A stretch of 64,000 nucleotides of DNA from assembly GCA_963839645.1 (NCBI GenBank), contig CAWIVZ010000008.1:1349129-1413128 (forward strand), written 5' to 3'. The notes beneath the pieces were generated by a model. That model worked only from the letters and a program-made list of their open reading frames with translations. It was not told where the DNA came from and did not search any database. The position numbers and the translations under genes are program-made. Positions 1 to 8,453 of the stretch are shown piece after piece; positions within the stretch are counted from its first letter, which is position 1; each line of letters starts with the position of its first letter. The stretch comes from PALSA-911 sp963839645 (GTDB taxonomy: Bacteria > Pseudomonadota > Alphaproteobacteria > Acetobacterales > Acetobacteraceae).

Positions 1-501
1 GCCTCGGACCTCGCCAAGGAAGCCATCGGCTTCGGCCGCGAAGCCCGCCAGGGCGAGGACGAGGATGCGATCAAGCGCCTGTTCACGCCGGAGTTCCGCA
101 ACCGCCTGGACGCCAATATCGGCTTCGCCGCACTCACGCCAGAAATCGTCGGCCGTGTCGTCGAGAAGTTCGTCATGCAGCTGGAGGCCCAGCTGGCCGA
201 TCGCAACGTGACGATCGAGCTCTCCTCGGCCGCCAAGGAATGGCTCGCCGAGCGCGGCTACGATCGCCTGTATGGCGCCCGCCCGCTCTCGCGCGTGATC
301 CAGGAGCACATCAAGAAGCCGCTGGCAGAGGAATTGCTGTTCGGCAAGCTGACCAAGGGCGGCGCCGTGAAGGTGACCATGAAGGACGGCAAGCTCGATT
401 TCGAATATATGGAAGCCAGTCTGCCCGCCCTGCCCAAGCCCGAGGGCTCCGAAGGCGAGGACGATGGCGGCTCGGACAAGGAGCAGGAGATCGTCGAGTA
501 A
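1..501 (+). CDS. clpA: ClpA, ATP-dependent Clp protease ATP-binding subunit, C-terminal part
   Basis: The frame is open from base 1 and ends in TAA at 499-501, giving the last 166 residues; the start lies outside the window. The visible part is the end of the second AAA+ module and the D2 small domain. It includes the FTPEFRNRLD segment, the R-finger neighbourhood typical of Clp/Hsp100 proteins, and the GYDRLYGARPLSRVIQ sensor-2 box. The tail is acidic and rich in Gly, Asp and Glu, as is common in alphaproteobacterial ClpA. ClpA unfolds substrates, including ClpS-delivered N-degron proteins, and feeds them to ClpP in the cytoplasm. No clpS is visible because the upstream side is cut. The call rests on the motifs; ClpB and ClpC are less likely because the protein ends soon after the GAR/PL box with a ClpA-like tail. 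Confidence 0.93.
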   Translation, partial: ASDLAKEAIGFGREARQGEDEDAIKRLFTPEFRNRLDANIGFAALTPEIVGRVVEKFVMQLEAQLADRNVTIELSSAAKEWLAERGYDRLYGARPLSRVIQEHIKKPLAEELLFGKLTKGGAVKVTMKDGKLDFEYMEASLPALPKPEGSEGEDDGGSDKEQEIVE

Positions 502-520
502 TATCGGCAGATCATACGGA

Positions 521-541
521 GGCTGGGGCTTTGCCCCAGCC
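521..541. terminator. Hairpin between convergent clpA and glycosyltransferase genes
   Basis: A perfect 9-bp stem (521-529 pairing with 533-541) with a TTT loop sits 19 bases after the clpA stop and overlaps the stop codon of the convergent glycosyltransferase. There is no strong U-run on either side. It probably serves as a bidirectional 3' end for both transcripts, but its efficiency is unknown. Confidence 0.6.
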
Positions 542-1860
542 TAACCCAGCACCCGGTCGTACACCTCGCGCAGGCGGGTCTGGTAGGCGGCCATGCTGAA
601 ACCCGCGGCCTGCACTCGCCCGCGGGCGGAGAGTTCCCCCAGCAGGTCGGCATCGTTGTCCAGCCGGCGGATCGCGCCCGCCATCGAACTGACATCGCGC
701 GGATCCACCAGCAACGCCGCCTCGCCCGCCACCTCCGGCAAGGACGTCACGTTGGACGTCATCACCGGCGTTCCCAGCGACATAGCCTCCAGCACCGGCA
801 ACCCAAAGCCCTCGAACAATGACGGAAACAGCAAAGCCCGCGCCGACCGCATCAGGGCCACAAGCTGGCTGAACGGCAGGTAGCTGATCCGCCGCACCCG
901 GTCGAACCGGGAGATGGTTGCATCGGCGATCCGGTAACTGGAAAACCTCGGATCACGTATCCGCTCCAGGTCGGCATCGTTCTGCCATCCCTGGCCGCCG
1001 GCGATCACCAGCGGCCGGCGCGACCCCGAAGCCGCATAGGCATCGATCAGCCGGACGACATTCTTCTTCGGCTCCAGCGCGCCGATGAACAGATAGAATT
1101 CCCCGCGATCGAGCCCGAACAGATTGGCGACCTCCCCGGCCACCTCCTCCTCCGCCCGCGCCAGCAAGGCCGGCGGCAGCGTCACCGCCTGGTAGGTGTT
1201 GGTGATCCGAGCCTCGGGAACGCCGAACAGCGCCATGATGTCGCGCCTCGAGTATTCCGACACGGTGACGATGTGGTCCGCGGCCGCCAGGTGCTTGCGG
1301 ATCAGCCGATAGAAATACCGCTTGTTGTCCAGCGTCATGTAGGGAAGCCGCAACGGCACCAGATCGTGGATCGTCACGATATTGGGACAGCCCGCAACCC
1401 GCACCGGCAATGGATGCGTGGCGTGAAACAGCGCCGGCGCCGCCGGCAGCCGCACCCGGGCCAGGCGCCCGTAGACATGGAAGTGCACCCGAGCGGCGTT
1501 GAACAACCGTCGCGCCACATAGGTCCGGTCGAACGGCGCCACCTCCGCTGTATCCCGCACCACGGTGTTCCCGCGCTCCAGCTCGGCGGGGCGATAGCCG
1601 AACGGAGCCCGGTAAACGCCCTTCACGGCGCTGGTGACCGGTTCCAGCCAGGGCAGATGGGGGGCGGCCGGCGTGTCGTACAGCCGCACCTCCGACAGAA
1701 TCGGATCGGCCGGATCGATCCTCACATCCGCGCTGACCAGCGCATCCGCCCGAAAGCCGGCCTCGCGTGCCGCCACGGCCAGGTTCCGGGCATAGGTGGC
1801 AATGCCGGTGCCCATCCGGTATGCTGTTTCGCTCTGGTCGAAAAGGACCGCGGCTGTCAT
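541..1860 (-). CDS. Family 4-type glycosyltransferase of the capsule locus
   Basis: This 439-aa protein has the GT-B layout of retaining GT4 glycosyltransferases. The N-terminal half carries a donor/acceptor loop region and an IVTIHDLVPLRLP segment. The C-terminal half has FLFIGALEPKKN, the usual start of the nucleotide-sugar domain. The E-x7-E signature appears as EGFGLPVLE near residue 360, followed by the LPEVAGEAALLVDP motif. It would transfer a sugar from a nucleotide donor to a growing surface glycan in the cytoplasm; the sugar cannot be read from sequence. It lies 6 bases downstream of the FkbM-type methyltransferase gene, so the two are very likely co-transcribed. There is no signal peptide or membrane segment. 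Confidence 0.88.
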   Translation of the reverse strand: MTAAVLFDQSETAYRMGTGIATYARNLAVAAREAGFRADALVSADVRIDPADPILSEVRLYDTPAAPHLPWLEPVTSAVKGVYRAPFGYRPAELERGNTVVRDTAEVAPFDRTYVARRLFNAARVHFHVYGRLARVRLPAAPALFHATHPLPVRVAGCPNIVTIHDLVPLRLPYMTLDNKRYFYRLIRKHLAAADHIVTVSEYSRRDIMALFGVPEARITNTYQAVTLPPALLARAEEEVAGEVANLFGLDRGEFYLFIGALEPKKNVVRLIDAYAASGSRRPLVIAGGQGWQNDADLERIRDPRFSSYRIADATISRFDRVRRISYLPFSQLVALMRSARALLFPSLFEGFGLPVLEAMSLGTPVMTSNVTSLPEVAGEAALLVDPRDVSSMAGAIRRLDNDADLLGELSARGRVQAAGFSMAAYQTRLREVYDRVLG

Positions 1861-1866
1861 CTCCGG

Positions 1867-2730
1867 CTAGGCGCCAGGTGCCGCGAAGAACAGCAGCCAG
1901 TCCTTCCCGACCTGGATGGACAGGACCGTGTCGACCGAAACCTTTTTCGCGACACCATCGAAATCGATCGACGCGACATTGCCGTAGACATCGAGCAATC
2001 GTCGCAAGAACCTGGCCGGATCCGCGTATCGCGCCGCATTGAACTCCAGTACCAGTGCCGGCGGTCGGACCCGCAGCAAATCCGTCATTCCCGCGACGAT
2101 GTCCTCCTCGCCGCCCTCCGCGTCGATCTTGATCAGGTCGGCATGCCCGATATCCACCACCAGCCGGTCGACACTCGTCAGCGCCACCGGATGTCTCATT
2201 CCGCTGCGATCGTCCAACGCTCCGCCGACATAGGCATTCTTTGGCTCACCGTCGGGAACAAACAGCTCCGCGCTGCCGGCCGGCGCGGCCCCGAGCGCCG
2301 CCTCGACCACTTGCACATGTCCGGCGAAACCATTCAGCAGGACGGACTCGCGCAGCAGCTCGGCCGCCGCCGGGTTCGGTTCCACCGCCAGCACGTGGCC
2401 GGAATCGGTTACCATGTCGGCCATCAGCATCGTGTGATAGCCGTAGTTCGCACCTACATCGATGGCGCGCATGCCCGGCTTCAGCGTGCGGGCCAGAAAC
2501 TGGGTCAACCAGATCTCCCAAAACCCGTCCATCATGACATGACAGCCGAAGCCACGGTCCGAGCTGTGCAGGAACAGCTTGTAGCGGGTCAGTGCCCTCG
2601 CCAGCACGACGCCGCCGCCGAGATACACGGTACGCGCCCGCGCGCACACCGCCCGCTCCACCTCCCCACGGCTGAGCGTGGCGATGTTGTCGGGATAGAG
2701 TTCATGCACGAGAGCGCTCCCGCCATCCAA
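1867..2730 (-). CDS. FkbM-family SAM-dependent methyltransferase
   Basis: A 287-aa class I methyltransferase. The SAM-binding motif I is IDVGANYGYHTMLMA near residue 95. The acidic adenosine-binding turn VLAVEPNP follows, and the FkbM-type LIKIDAEGGEEDIVAGM block sits near residue 200. FkbM proteins O-methylate glycans or polyketides; beside a glycosyltransferase and capsule export genes, methylation of a surface sugar is the natural reading. The longest frame begins with TTG at 2730; a GTG at 2709 (residue 8) is an alternative and no strong Shine-Dalgarno decides between them. It is the first gene of a two-gene operon with the downstream GT4 enzyme and is divergent from the KpsD/Wza-like gene. 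Confidence 0.85.
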   Translation of the reverse strand: MDGGSALVHELYPDNIATLSRGEVERAVCARARTVYLGGGVVLARALTRYKLFLHSSDRGFGCHVMMDGFWEIWLTQFLARTLKPGMRAIDVGANYGYHTMLMADMVTDSGHVLAVEPNPAAAELLRESVLLNGFAGHVQVVEAALGAAPAGSAELFVPDGEPKNAYVGGALDDRSGMRHPVALTSVDRLVVDIGHADLIKIDAEGGEEDIVAGMTDLLRVRPPALVLEFNAARYADPARFLRRLLDVYGNVASIDFDGVAKKVSVDTVLSIQVGKDWLLFFAAPGA

Positions 2731-2737
2731 AAAACAT

Positions 2738-2805
2738 TAAGTGGACACCATTCCACAAGACAGCCTCTGTCTCTGTTTTCATTTTTTATCTATTCTGTCC
2801 ACTTA
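2738..2805. repeat. 9-bp inverted repeat in the divergent capsule promoter region
   Basis: TAAGTGGAC at 2738-2746 is repeated as its exact reverse complement GTCCACTTA at 2797-2805, separated by 50 bases of AT-rich DNA. It lies in the 221-bp gap between divergent fkbM-like and kpsD-like genes, upstream of the predicted promoter at 2859. Spaced arms of this kind could be operator half-sites for a looping regulator or the scar ends of a lost small element. There is no coding evidence in the gap. Confidence 0.45.
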
Positions 2806-2858
2806 GGTTAATGACTGCATAATCCTGGTAAGTTATTGAATTTTATTCAAGTTAATTC

Positions 2859-2887
2859 TTGACCGATCCCGTATAGGCCCATATGTA
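2859..2887 (+). promoter_or_regulatory. Predicted sigma-70 promoter for the polysaccharide export lipoprotein gene
   Basis: A -35 box TTGACC at 2859-2864 and a -10 box TATGTA at 2882-2887 are separated by 17 bases. Predicted transcription would start near 2894, giving a leader of about 58 bases before the TTG start at 2952. The region is markedly more AT-rich than the genes around it. Confidence 0.55.
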
Positions 2888-2951
2888 TTACATACATTCG
2901 GGGCTCTGCCCGTTTGCGCGAAGATTTCCAACCAAACAGGATTGACCGGCT

Positions 2952-4112
2952 TTGCGCCCAGGGCATTCATTGGCAGCCACTCTGGCCTCCCTCTGCCTGA
3001 TGGCGGGCTGCGCGACCTTGCCGGGATCGGGCCCGTCGCGGACCGACATGATGACCGAAACCGAAGCAACCCAGCGCGCCTTCACGCTCATCGAAGTGGA
3101 CAAGTCCGTGATCGGTGTTCTCTCGCAGGACAAGTCCTCCTCCCTGCAAGGCAGTTTCGGCGACTACCGCCCGTCGCAGGAACAGGTGATCGGCATCGGC
3201 GACGCGCTGCAGATCACGATCTGGGAAGCCGGGCCGGGCGGCTTGTTTTCGGCCCCGGTGGTGGATCGTTACAGCCCAGGTTCGCGTTCCGCCTCCATCC
3301 CCGAACAGGTCGTCGGCCGGGATGGAGCCATCACCGTCCCCTTCGCCGGCCAGGTTCCGGTCGTCGGACGCACGCCGCACGACATAGAGCGCGTGATCAT
3401 GGCAAGGCTGGCCGACAAGGCCATCGATCCGCAGGCTCTGGTGACGGTAACCCGCAATGTCAGCAACACCGTCACGATCATGGGCGAGAGCAGCGGCGGA
3501 GCCCGGGTTCCGCTCAGCCTGCGCGGTGATCGTCTGCTCGACATCATCGCCGCCACGGGCGGCGCGCACGCGCCGCCGCAGGACACCATGATCGTTCTGG
3601 AACGCAAGGGCAGCATCGTCCGCGTCCCCCTGCAGGCCGTGCTGGACAACCCCAGGGAAAATGTCTTCCTGCGTTCGGGCGATGTCGTCACCCTTCTGCG
3701 GGACCCGCAATCCTTCACGGCGATCGGCGCTACCGGGCGCAACGGCATCGTGCCGTTCGAAACAACTGGCCTGACCCTGGACGAAGCCCTGGCGCGCGCG
3801 GGCGGATTGCTCGACGAGCGGGCGGATCCGGCCGGCGTGTTCGTCATCCGCTACGAAACCCCCGAAACGGCGGCGGCGGTCTCACCCGGCAACGCCAGCA
3901 CCCCGACGCCGGATGGTGCGCCCGTCGTCTACCACCTGAACCTGCGCGACCCCGGCGCCCTTTTTCTCGCCCGCAGGTTTCCGATGCGGAAGAAAGACAT
4001 CCTCTACGTTTCGGATTCGCCCTATACCGACGTGCAGAAAGTGCTGAACCTGGTCAACCTGCTGACCTCGCCCGCCATCAGCGGCGCGACCATCCACAAC
4101 GCCATCAAATGA
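2952..4112 (+). CDS. Polysaccharide export outer-membrane lipoprotein (KpsD/Wza-like)
   Basis: A 386-aa protein whose N-terminus is a lipoprotein signal with lipobox LMAGC (Cys about residue 18), followed by a Ser/Pro linker. It contains a poly_export/SLBB-type core: IGIGDALQITIWEAG near residue 80, the TVPFAGQVPVVGRTPHDIERVI block, and a second SLBB-like stretch around GATGRNGIVPFETTGLTLDEALARAGG. It would form the outer-membrane channel through which an ABC- or Wzx-assembled polysaccharide leaves. An in-frame TGA at 2943 forces a TTG start at 2952 (a second TTG is at 2970). The next gene begins 10 bases after its stop, so the two are probably co-transcribed. Confidence 0.88.
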   Translation: MRPGHSLAATLASLCLMAGCATLPGSGPSRTDMMTETEATQRAFTLIEVDKSVIGVLSQDKSSSLQGSFGDYRPSQEQVIGIGDALQITIWEAGPGGLFSAPVVDRYSPGSRSASIPEQVVGRDGAITVPFAGQVPVVGRTPHDIERVIMARLADKAIDPQALVTVTRNVSNTVTIMGESSGGARVPLSLRGDRLLDIIAATGGAHAPPQDTMIVLERKGSIVRVPLQAVLDNPRENVFLRSGDVVTLLRDPQSFTAIGATGRNGIVPFETTGLTLDEALARAGGLLDERADPAGVFVIRYETPETAAAVSPGNASTPTPDGAPVVYHLNLRDPGALFLARRFPMRKKDILYVSDSPYTDVQKVLNLVNLLTSPAISGATIHNAIK

Positions 4113-4122
4113 CCGCCCGTCC

Positions 4123-5133
4123 ATGGCTTACCACCTGAACCGGCGAATTGCCTCGTTGCGCTCTCGCGAAGCCATGCAGTTACTGGTCGCCGGTACGCCG
4201 GGAAGTCTGTTCGATCTGGTGTGCAATCTCTTGGCCAGGGCCGCCGACCTGCTTCCCGGCACGATCACGCGCAGCCACTGCGGCCCCGATGACGCCTGGG
4301 CCGCCGATCCCGACGCACCCGCCGGCTCGCTGCATCTTTTCATCACGAACTACCCCGCCAGATCCTACCTGGACGCCGTCCGGGACGGCAGGCTGCAGGC
4401 GATCGTCGTTGTCGACACACCGCTGCGCTGCTTCACCGATCTGCACGGGGCCGGCCACGAAGCCACCGCTATCGTGCGGAACCTGTCGGCGTGCGCGACT
4501 CAGATCGGCGAATTATCCGCCAGCCAGGCTGCCTGCCTCCTCGGCCCGGAAACACGGGAAAAGCCCGCCGCGGCGCTACGTACAATACTCGGTCATGCGG
4601 GATGGCTGCCGCCCGTGGATCACCCGGCCGCAATGCCGGACCTCGGGTCAACCGATCTTACCCACGGGGTCGTATTGGCGGGCGACGCAAACCTGGTCCG
4701 CGAGATTCTCGGTCCCGCCTTCCACTTCGCCGTCACCGGCGAACGCCGCCCCGTCACATGGCCGCGTTCCTCCCTGTTTCAGGGGGATCAACCGGGCCAG
4801 CCCGCGCCCGCCATCCTGGATCTGACCGGTCCGACCCGGGTGATCGTCTATGGGCCCTACTTCCACCTCGCACCCGGGCGTTGGATCGCCACGGCGCGAA
4901 TGGCCTTTTCCCCCTGGGCCTGCGGGACGAGCCTTGCCCTGGAGTTTCACGGAACCGCCCTGTTGGGCAACTGCCGCTTTCCGGTCGAACGCGCCGGCCT
5001 GTTCCGGGTCGATCTGCCCATCTCCATCCCCTCCGCAAGCGAGGCCATCGAACTCCGGCTGGTCTTGCAGCAAGGCGCGATCGAGGGTCATCTGGGCCTG
5101 GACGACATCCACCTCATGCCCGCGGACGATTGA
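4123..5133 (+). CDS. Unrecognised protein of the capsule export locus
   Basis: A 336-aa soluble protein starting with ATG at 4123, 10 bases after the KpsD-like gene. I do not recognise a family. The first half looks alpha/beta and has the flavour of a nucleotide-binding or sulfotransferase-like fold (MQLLVAGTPGSLFDLVCNLL near the N-terminus), but no convincing P-loop or PAPS motif is present. The last 130 residues look beta-rich (YGPYFHLAPGRWIATARMAF and onward) and resemble a carbohydrate-binding or jelly-roll module. No signal peptide or membrane segment is seen. Its stop codon abuts the stop of the convergent kpsT in a shared TGATCA palindrome. A role in modifying or handling the exported glycan is inference from position only. 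Confidence 0.7.
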   Translation: MAYHLNRRIASLRSREAMQLLVAGTPGSLFDLVCNLLARAADLLPGTITRSHCGPDDAWAADPDAPAGSLHLFITNYPARSYLDAVRDGRLQAIVVVDTPLRCFTDLHGAGHEATAIVRNLSACATQIGELSASQAACLLGPETREKPAAALRTILGHAGWLPPVDHPAAMPDLGSTDLTHGVVLAGDANLVREILGPAFHFAVTGERRPVTWPRSSLFQGDQPGQPAPAILDLTGPTRVIVYGPYFHLAPGRWIATARMAFSPWACGTSLALEFHGTALLGNCRFPVERAGLFRVDLPISIPSASEAIELRLVLQQGAIEGHLGLDDIHLMPADD

Positions 5134-5853
5134 TCAAATCGTTGCATAGATACTGCATGCGCGCTTCACGTCACTGAACACACGCCCGCGCCCGTCCTTC
5201 AGCACCAGGGCATGGCTGCAATATTCCTGCACGACATCCAGCGCATGCACGGCCAGGATCATGCCGCAATGGCGGCGGTTCTCGAAGATCTCGCGCTGGC
5301 ACTTGTCCTGAAACCGCCGATCGCCCACCAGGATCACCTCATCGATCAGCAGGCACTCGAAATCCACCGCCAGCGAGATGGCGAAGCCCAGGCGCATGCG
5401 CATCCCGCTGGAATAGAACCGCACCGGCTCATACAGCAGGCGGCCCAATTCCGTGAAATCCGCCACGAAATCGAACATCGCCGGAAATGGCACGTTATAG
5501 ATGCGGGAGATGAAGCGCATATTGTCGTAGCCGCTCATCTCCCCCTCGAAACCGCCGCCGAGCGCCAATGGCCAGGACATGTACAGCCCCCGGTGCACCT
5601 GCCCGCTGGTCGGTTGCTGCAACCCGGCCAGAATCTGGATCAGCGTCGATTTCCCCGCGCCGTTGCGCCCGAGCACGGCCAGTCGCTCGCCCCGCTCCAC
5701 CCGAAAACTGATGTCGTCCAGCACGCGGCGCACGCCATGTTCGGTGGGAAATTCCTTGACCAGGTTCCGTGCGATGATGGCGCTGTGGCCGGTTCCCGAT
5801 GGCGCCGCCGGTTCCGCGGAACGCCGCGGCGAGCGCCGGAGCATGGCATTCAT
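5134..5853 (-). CDS. kpsT: Capsular polysaccharide ABC transporter ATP-binding protein KpsT
   Basis: A 239-aa ABC ATPase. Walker A is GRNGAGKST at residues 62-70, the signature is a degenerate YSSGMRMRLGFA and Walker B is ECLLIDEVILVGD. The degenerate signature (SSGM in place of LSGGQ) and the short length are typical of the KpsT/Wzt export group without a C-terminal carbohydrate-binding domain. It should pair with the KpsM permease encoded at 8510-9382 to drive glycan export across the inner membrane. Its ATG overlaps the stop of the KpsE-like gene upstream by 4 bases (ATGA), indicating translational coupling. An N-terminal extension of about 20 residues is rich in Arg, Ala and Pro. Confidence 0.92.
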   Translation of the reverse strand: MNAMLRRSPRRSAEPAAPSGTGHSAIIARNLVKEFPTEHGVRRVLDDISFRVERGERLAVLGRNGAGKSTLIQILAGLQQPTSGQVHRGLYMSWPLALGGGFEGEMSGYDNMRFISRIYNVPFPAMFDFVADFTELGRLLYEPVRFYSSGMRMRLGFAISLAVDFECLLIDEVILVGDRRFQDKCQREIFENRRHCGMILAVHALDVVQEYCSHALVLKDGRGRVFSDVKRACSIYATI

Positions 5854-7043
5854 CGCCCTGCCGCCACCTGAACCGGGCGGAACACCCGGAAAATCACCAG
5901 CCCCGCCAGGAACACACCCAGGGTCCAGACGACCCGGCGCGGACCGAAGGCTTCATCCGCCGCGCGGGGTTCCGCCACGCGCTCCACGTAGGCCTGCTGG
6001 CGCCGCGCATCGACGCGCGCCGCTTCCCGCAGATTGAGCGCGGACACAAAGCTCTTGGCCGCGAAATCGCGATCCAGCAGCAGCCGCTCGTACTCCGCGA
6101 TCTGCGGTGCGAGCGAGCCCTGGCTGCCGGCCAAGGCGCCGCGCTCGTGATCGATCTGCCCCTGCAATGCCCGGATGCGCCCACGCAGAGGAAGTATCTG
6201 TGGCGAATTCGGCGAGGCATTCACCGTCACGTCCAACTGCGCCGAGGCTTCCACGGCCTGCAGAGACAGCGCGGCGATGGTGGAGGTCACCGTCTGCGAC
6301 AGCAGGGTCGGATCGACCATTTTTTCCCGCCGGCGGAATTCCGTGAGCCGCTCCTGCGCCTCGCGCGCCTCCGACCGGCTGCGCGCCACCTCCCGCTCGG
6401 CCAGCCGCACCGCGTCGCTGCGTGACCGCTCGTTCAGCCGGTTGACCAGCGCTTCGGCCCCATCGATCAGCACGGTCGCCATGCGCCGCGCATCTTCCGG
6501 GTCGAATGCCTGAACCCGCAGCGCGATCAGGCCAGTCGTGGTCTGGTAATCGACCGAAACAATGGATCGGTAGTAGCGGTACAACGCCTCGTCGCTGGCG
6601 CCGTTCAGCAAGCCCGGGAAACGCCACAGCGGATCGCGCCGGTCGCGCATCACCGCCTGGCGCAAACCCGCCTTGTCCAGCAGCAACCGCATCCCGTCGC
6701 GCGAGAGCATGAATTCGCGCACGGCATAGGCATCATCTCCGCCCACGCCCTTCGGACCTTCGTCCAACGAGAATCCGGACGTGGCGGCCGGGCTCAACGA
6801 GCTGCCGTCACGGACCAGCAGCCGCGCTTCCGATGCATAACGGTCGGCGGCGACGAACCCGAGATACAGGCCGGCCAGCACGGTCGGCAGCACCACGATC
6901 AACAGAAACCGGACCAGCTTCCCCCATCCGCTCCGCCCGGCCCGCGGTTCGGAAAAACCGACCATCCGGCCATCCAACGACGGCCGCGACAGCTCGACGA
7001 GCTGAACGGCATCCGTCCAAAGATGGGGGGCTTCAGGAGGCAT
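5850..7043 (-). CDS. kpsE: KpsE-like capsule export inner-membrane protein, copy 1
   Basis: A 397-aa bitopic protein of the polysaccharide co-polymerase/adaptor group. It has a cytoplasmic N-terminus, a membrane helix near residues 45-65 (VRFLLIVVLPTVLAGLYLGF), then YASEARLLVRDG, the start of a Wzz-like periplasmic domain. A long coiled-coil-forming stretch rich in Arg, Glu and Ala spans about residues 190-330. A second membrane helix closes the C-terminus (VVWTLGVFLAGLVIF). KpsE-type proteins bridge the ABC transporter and the outer-membrane KpsD/Wza channel. The stop overlaps kpsT, so the pair is an operon. It is divergent from a clear paralogue at 7150. Confidence 0.88.
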   Translation of the reverse strand: MPPEAPHLWTDAVQLVELSRPSLDGRMVGFSEPRAGRSGWGKLVRFLLIVVLPTVLAGLYLGFVAADRYASEARLLVRDGSSLSPAATSGFSLDEGPKGVGGDDAYAVREFMLSRDGMRLLLDKAGLRQAVMRDRRDPLWRFPGLLNGASDEALYRYYRSIVSVDYQTTTGLIALRVQAFDPEDARRMATVLIDGAEALVNRLNERSRSDAVRLAEREVARSRSEAREAQERLTEFRRREKMVDPTLLSQTVTSTIAALSLQAVEASAQLDVTVNASPNSPQILPLRGRIRALQGQIDHERGALAGSQGSLAPQIAEYERLLLDRDFAAKSFVSALNLREAARVDARRQQAYVERVAEPRAADEAFGPRRVVWTLGVFLAGLVIFRVFRPVQVAAGR

Positions 7044-7137
7044 CCGGGTACCCTCACCTGGCCCGATCTCAACGCCAGGGCCTCACGATATGCCCTTATA
7101 GGTTGTGTTTATGACTGGTGTCTATATTAAATAGTGA

Positions 7138-7143
7138 TATAAT
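7138..7143 (+). promoter_or_regulatory. Consensus -10 box immediately before the second kpsE-like gene
   Basis: A perfect TATAAT ends 6 bases before the ATG at 7150, with an AT-rich stretch (7120-7143) around it and only a weak -35 (CTGGTG at 7115-7120). If it is used, transcription would start at or within a base or two of the ATG, so the mRNA would be leaderless. No Shine-Dalgarno sequence is visible in front of the gene, which fits. Confidence 0.45.
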
Positions 7144-7149
7144 GATTGT

Positions 7150-8355
7150 ATGCACTCGTTTAACGAGACCGAAAGATGGCCAGGATTGCCGCCTGACGCC
7201 GTAAGCCGCGCCGGCGGCCTCCGATGGCCCATCGGCGCGGCGCGGCCGCTGGGGCGCCGGCTGCGCCTCGCGGCGCGCCTGTTGCTGGTGCTGATGCCCA
7301 CCCTGGTCGCCGCGATCTATTTCGGCGCCATCGCGACCGATCGCTACGTGTCAGAGGCCAAGTTCGTCATTCGCACCGCCAGCAAGCCAGCCAACCTGCC
7401 CGGCGGCCTCACGGCGCTATTGCAATTGGTCGGCCTGTCCCGCGCGCAGGACGATGCGCACGCCGTGCACGATTTCCTCACCTCACGCGACGCGCTGCAA
7501 CAGCTGGCCGCCCAGGTGAACCTGCGCAAGATCTACGATCGGCCCGGGGCCGACTTCGTCGCCCGCTACCCCTCCATCTTCTACGGCCCATCGAACGAGG
7601 ACCTGTATCGCTATTTCCAGCACATGCTGACCGTGGTCGTCGATCACGACACCGGCCTGACAACCATCCGCGTGGCAGCGTTCCAGGCGGCCGACGCGCA
7701 GCGCATGACCGCGGTTCTGCTCGAACTCGGCGAAGGCCTGGTAAACAAATTGAACGCCCGCATACAGGAAGACGCCCTTCGCCTCGCCCGGGCGGAACTG
7801 GCCCGTGCCGAGACACGCCGGGTGGCGAGCCAGCTGGCCATCACCGCCTTCCGCAACCGCGAACTGGTCCTGGACCCCGCCAAAAGCTCGGCGATGGTCG
7901 TGGACCTGATCGGCCAGCTCTCGACCCAGCTTTCGCAAGTGGCGACGCAGATCACCGAAACCGAGGGCAATTCCCCGCAGAGCCCGCAATTACAGGCATT
8001 GCGCCAGCGGGCCGCGGCGATCGAACGGCAGATCGGGATCGAGCGCGCGCGCATCGCCAATTCCTCCGATGGCCTGGCCAGCCAGGTCGCCGAGTATGAA
8101 CGGTTGATGCTGCAGCGCGAGTTTTCGATCCGGATGCTGGAACATGCAGTCGCCGGCCTGGAGGCCGCGCGGGTAGAGGCAAGGCGCCAGCAACTGTTCG
8201 TCGAACGCGTGGTGGAGCCCGGCCTGCCGGACGAGGCCATGCTGCCGGAGCGCTGGCGCACCGTTCTGGAAGTGTTCGGGTTCAATGTGATCGGCCTGGC
8301 CATCGTGTGGCTGATCGGCACCGGCCTGCGGGAGCACGCCTCCGCCGCCCGCTGA
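7150..8355 (+). CDS. kpsE: KpsE-like capsule export inner-membrane protein, copy 2
   Basis: A 401-aa paralogue of the product of 5850-7043. It has the same order of parts: membrane helix at about residues 43-63 (RLLLVLMPTLVAAIYFGAIA), TDRYVSEAKFVIRTASKP, then a segment matching the first copy (AQDDAHAVHDFLTSRDALQQL versus DDAYAVREFMLSRDGMRLL). An extended helical region and a C-terminal membrane helix (FGFNVIGLAIVWLIG) follow. The shared blocks make duplication likely. It is transcribed alone, away from kpsE1-kpsT, and ends against kpsM in convergent orientation. Two adaptors could give two export complexes or a hetero-oligomer; this is inference. Confidence 0.87.
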   Translation: MHSFNETERWPGLPPDAVSRAGGLRWPIGAARPLGRRLRLAARLLLVLMPTLVAAIYFGAIATDRYVSEAKFVIRTASKPANLPGGLTALLQLVGLSRAQDDAHAVHDFLTSRDALQQLAAQVNLRKIYDRPGADFVARYPSIFYGPSNEDLYRYFQHMLTVVVDHDTGLTTIRVAAFQAADAQRMTAVLLELGEGLVNKLNARIQEDALRLARAELARAETRRVASQLAITAFRNRELVLDPAKSSAMVVDLIGQLSTQLSQVATQITETEGNSPQSPQLQALRQRAAAIERQIGIERARIANSSDGLASQVAEYERLMLQREFSIRMLEHAVAGLEAARVEARRQQLFVERVVEPGLPDEAMLPERWRTVLEVFGFNVIGLAIVWLIGTGLREHASAAR

Positions 8356-8453
8356 GCCGGCCAACCGGGTTCGGACACAGGCGGGCAACAACGCCTGCTG
8401 CGGGGCGCTTGAGCATGATCGGCTCAGGTAGAATAGCCGCTCCTGCTCTAGTC

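Noticed and set aside
1273..2811. A 512-codon plus-strand ORF over the glycosyltransferase and FkbM genes
   Set aside because: It is a GC-rich antisense shadow; its residues are rich in Arg, His and Gln with no motif, and the minus-strand genes have full domain signatures.
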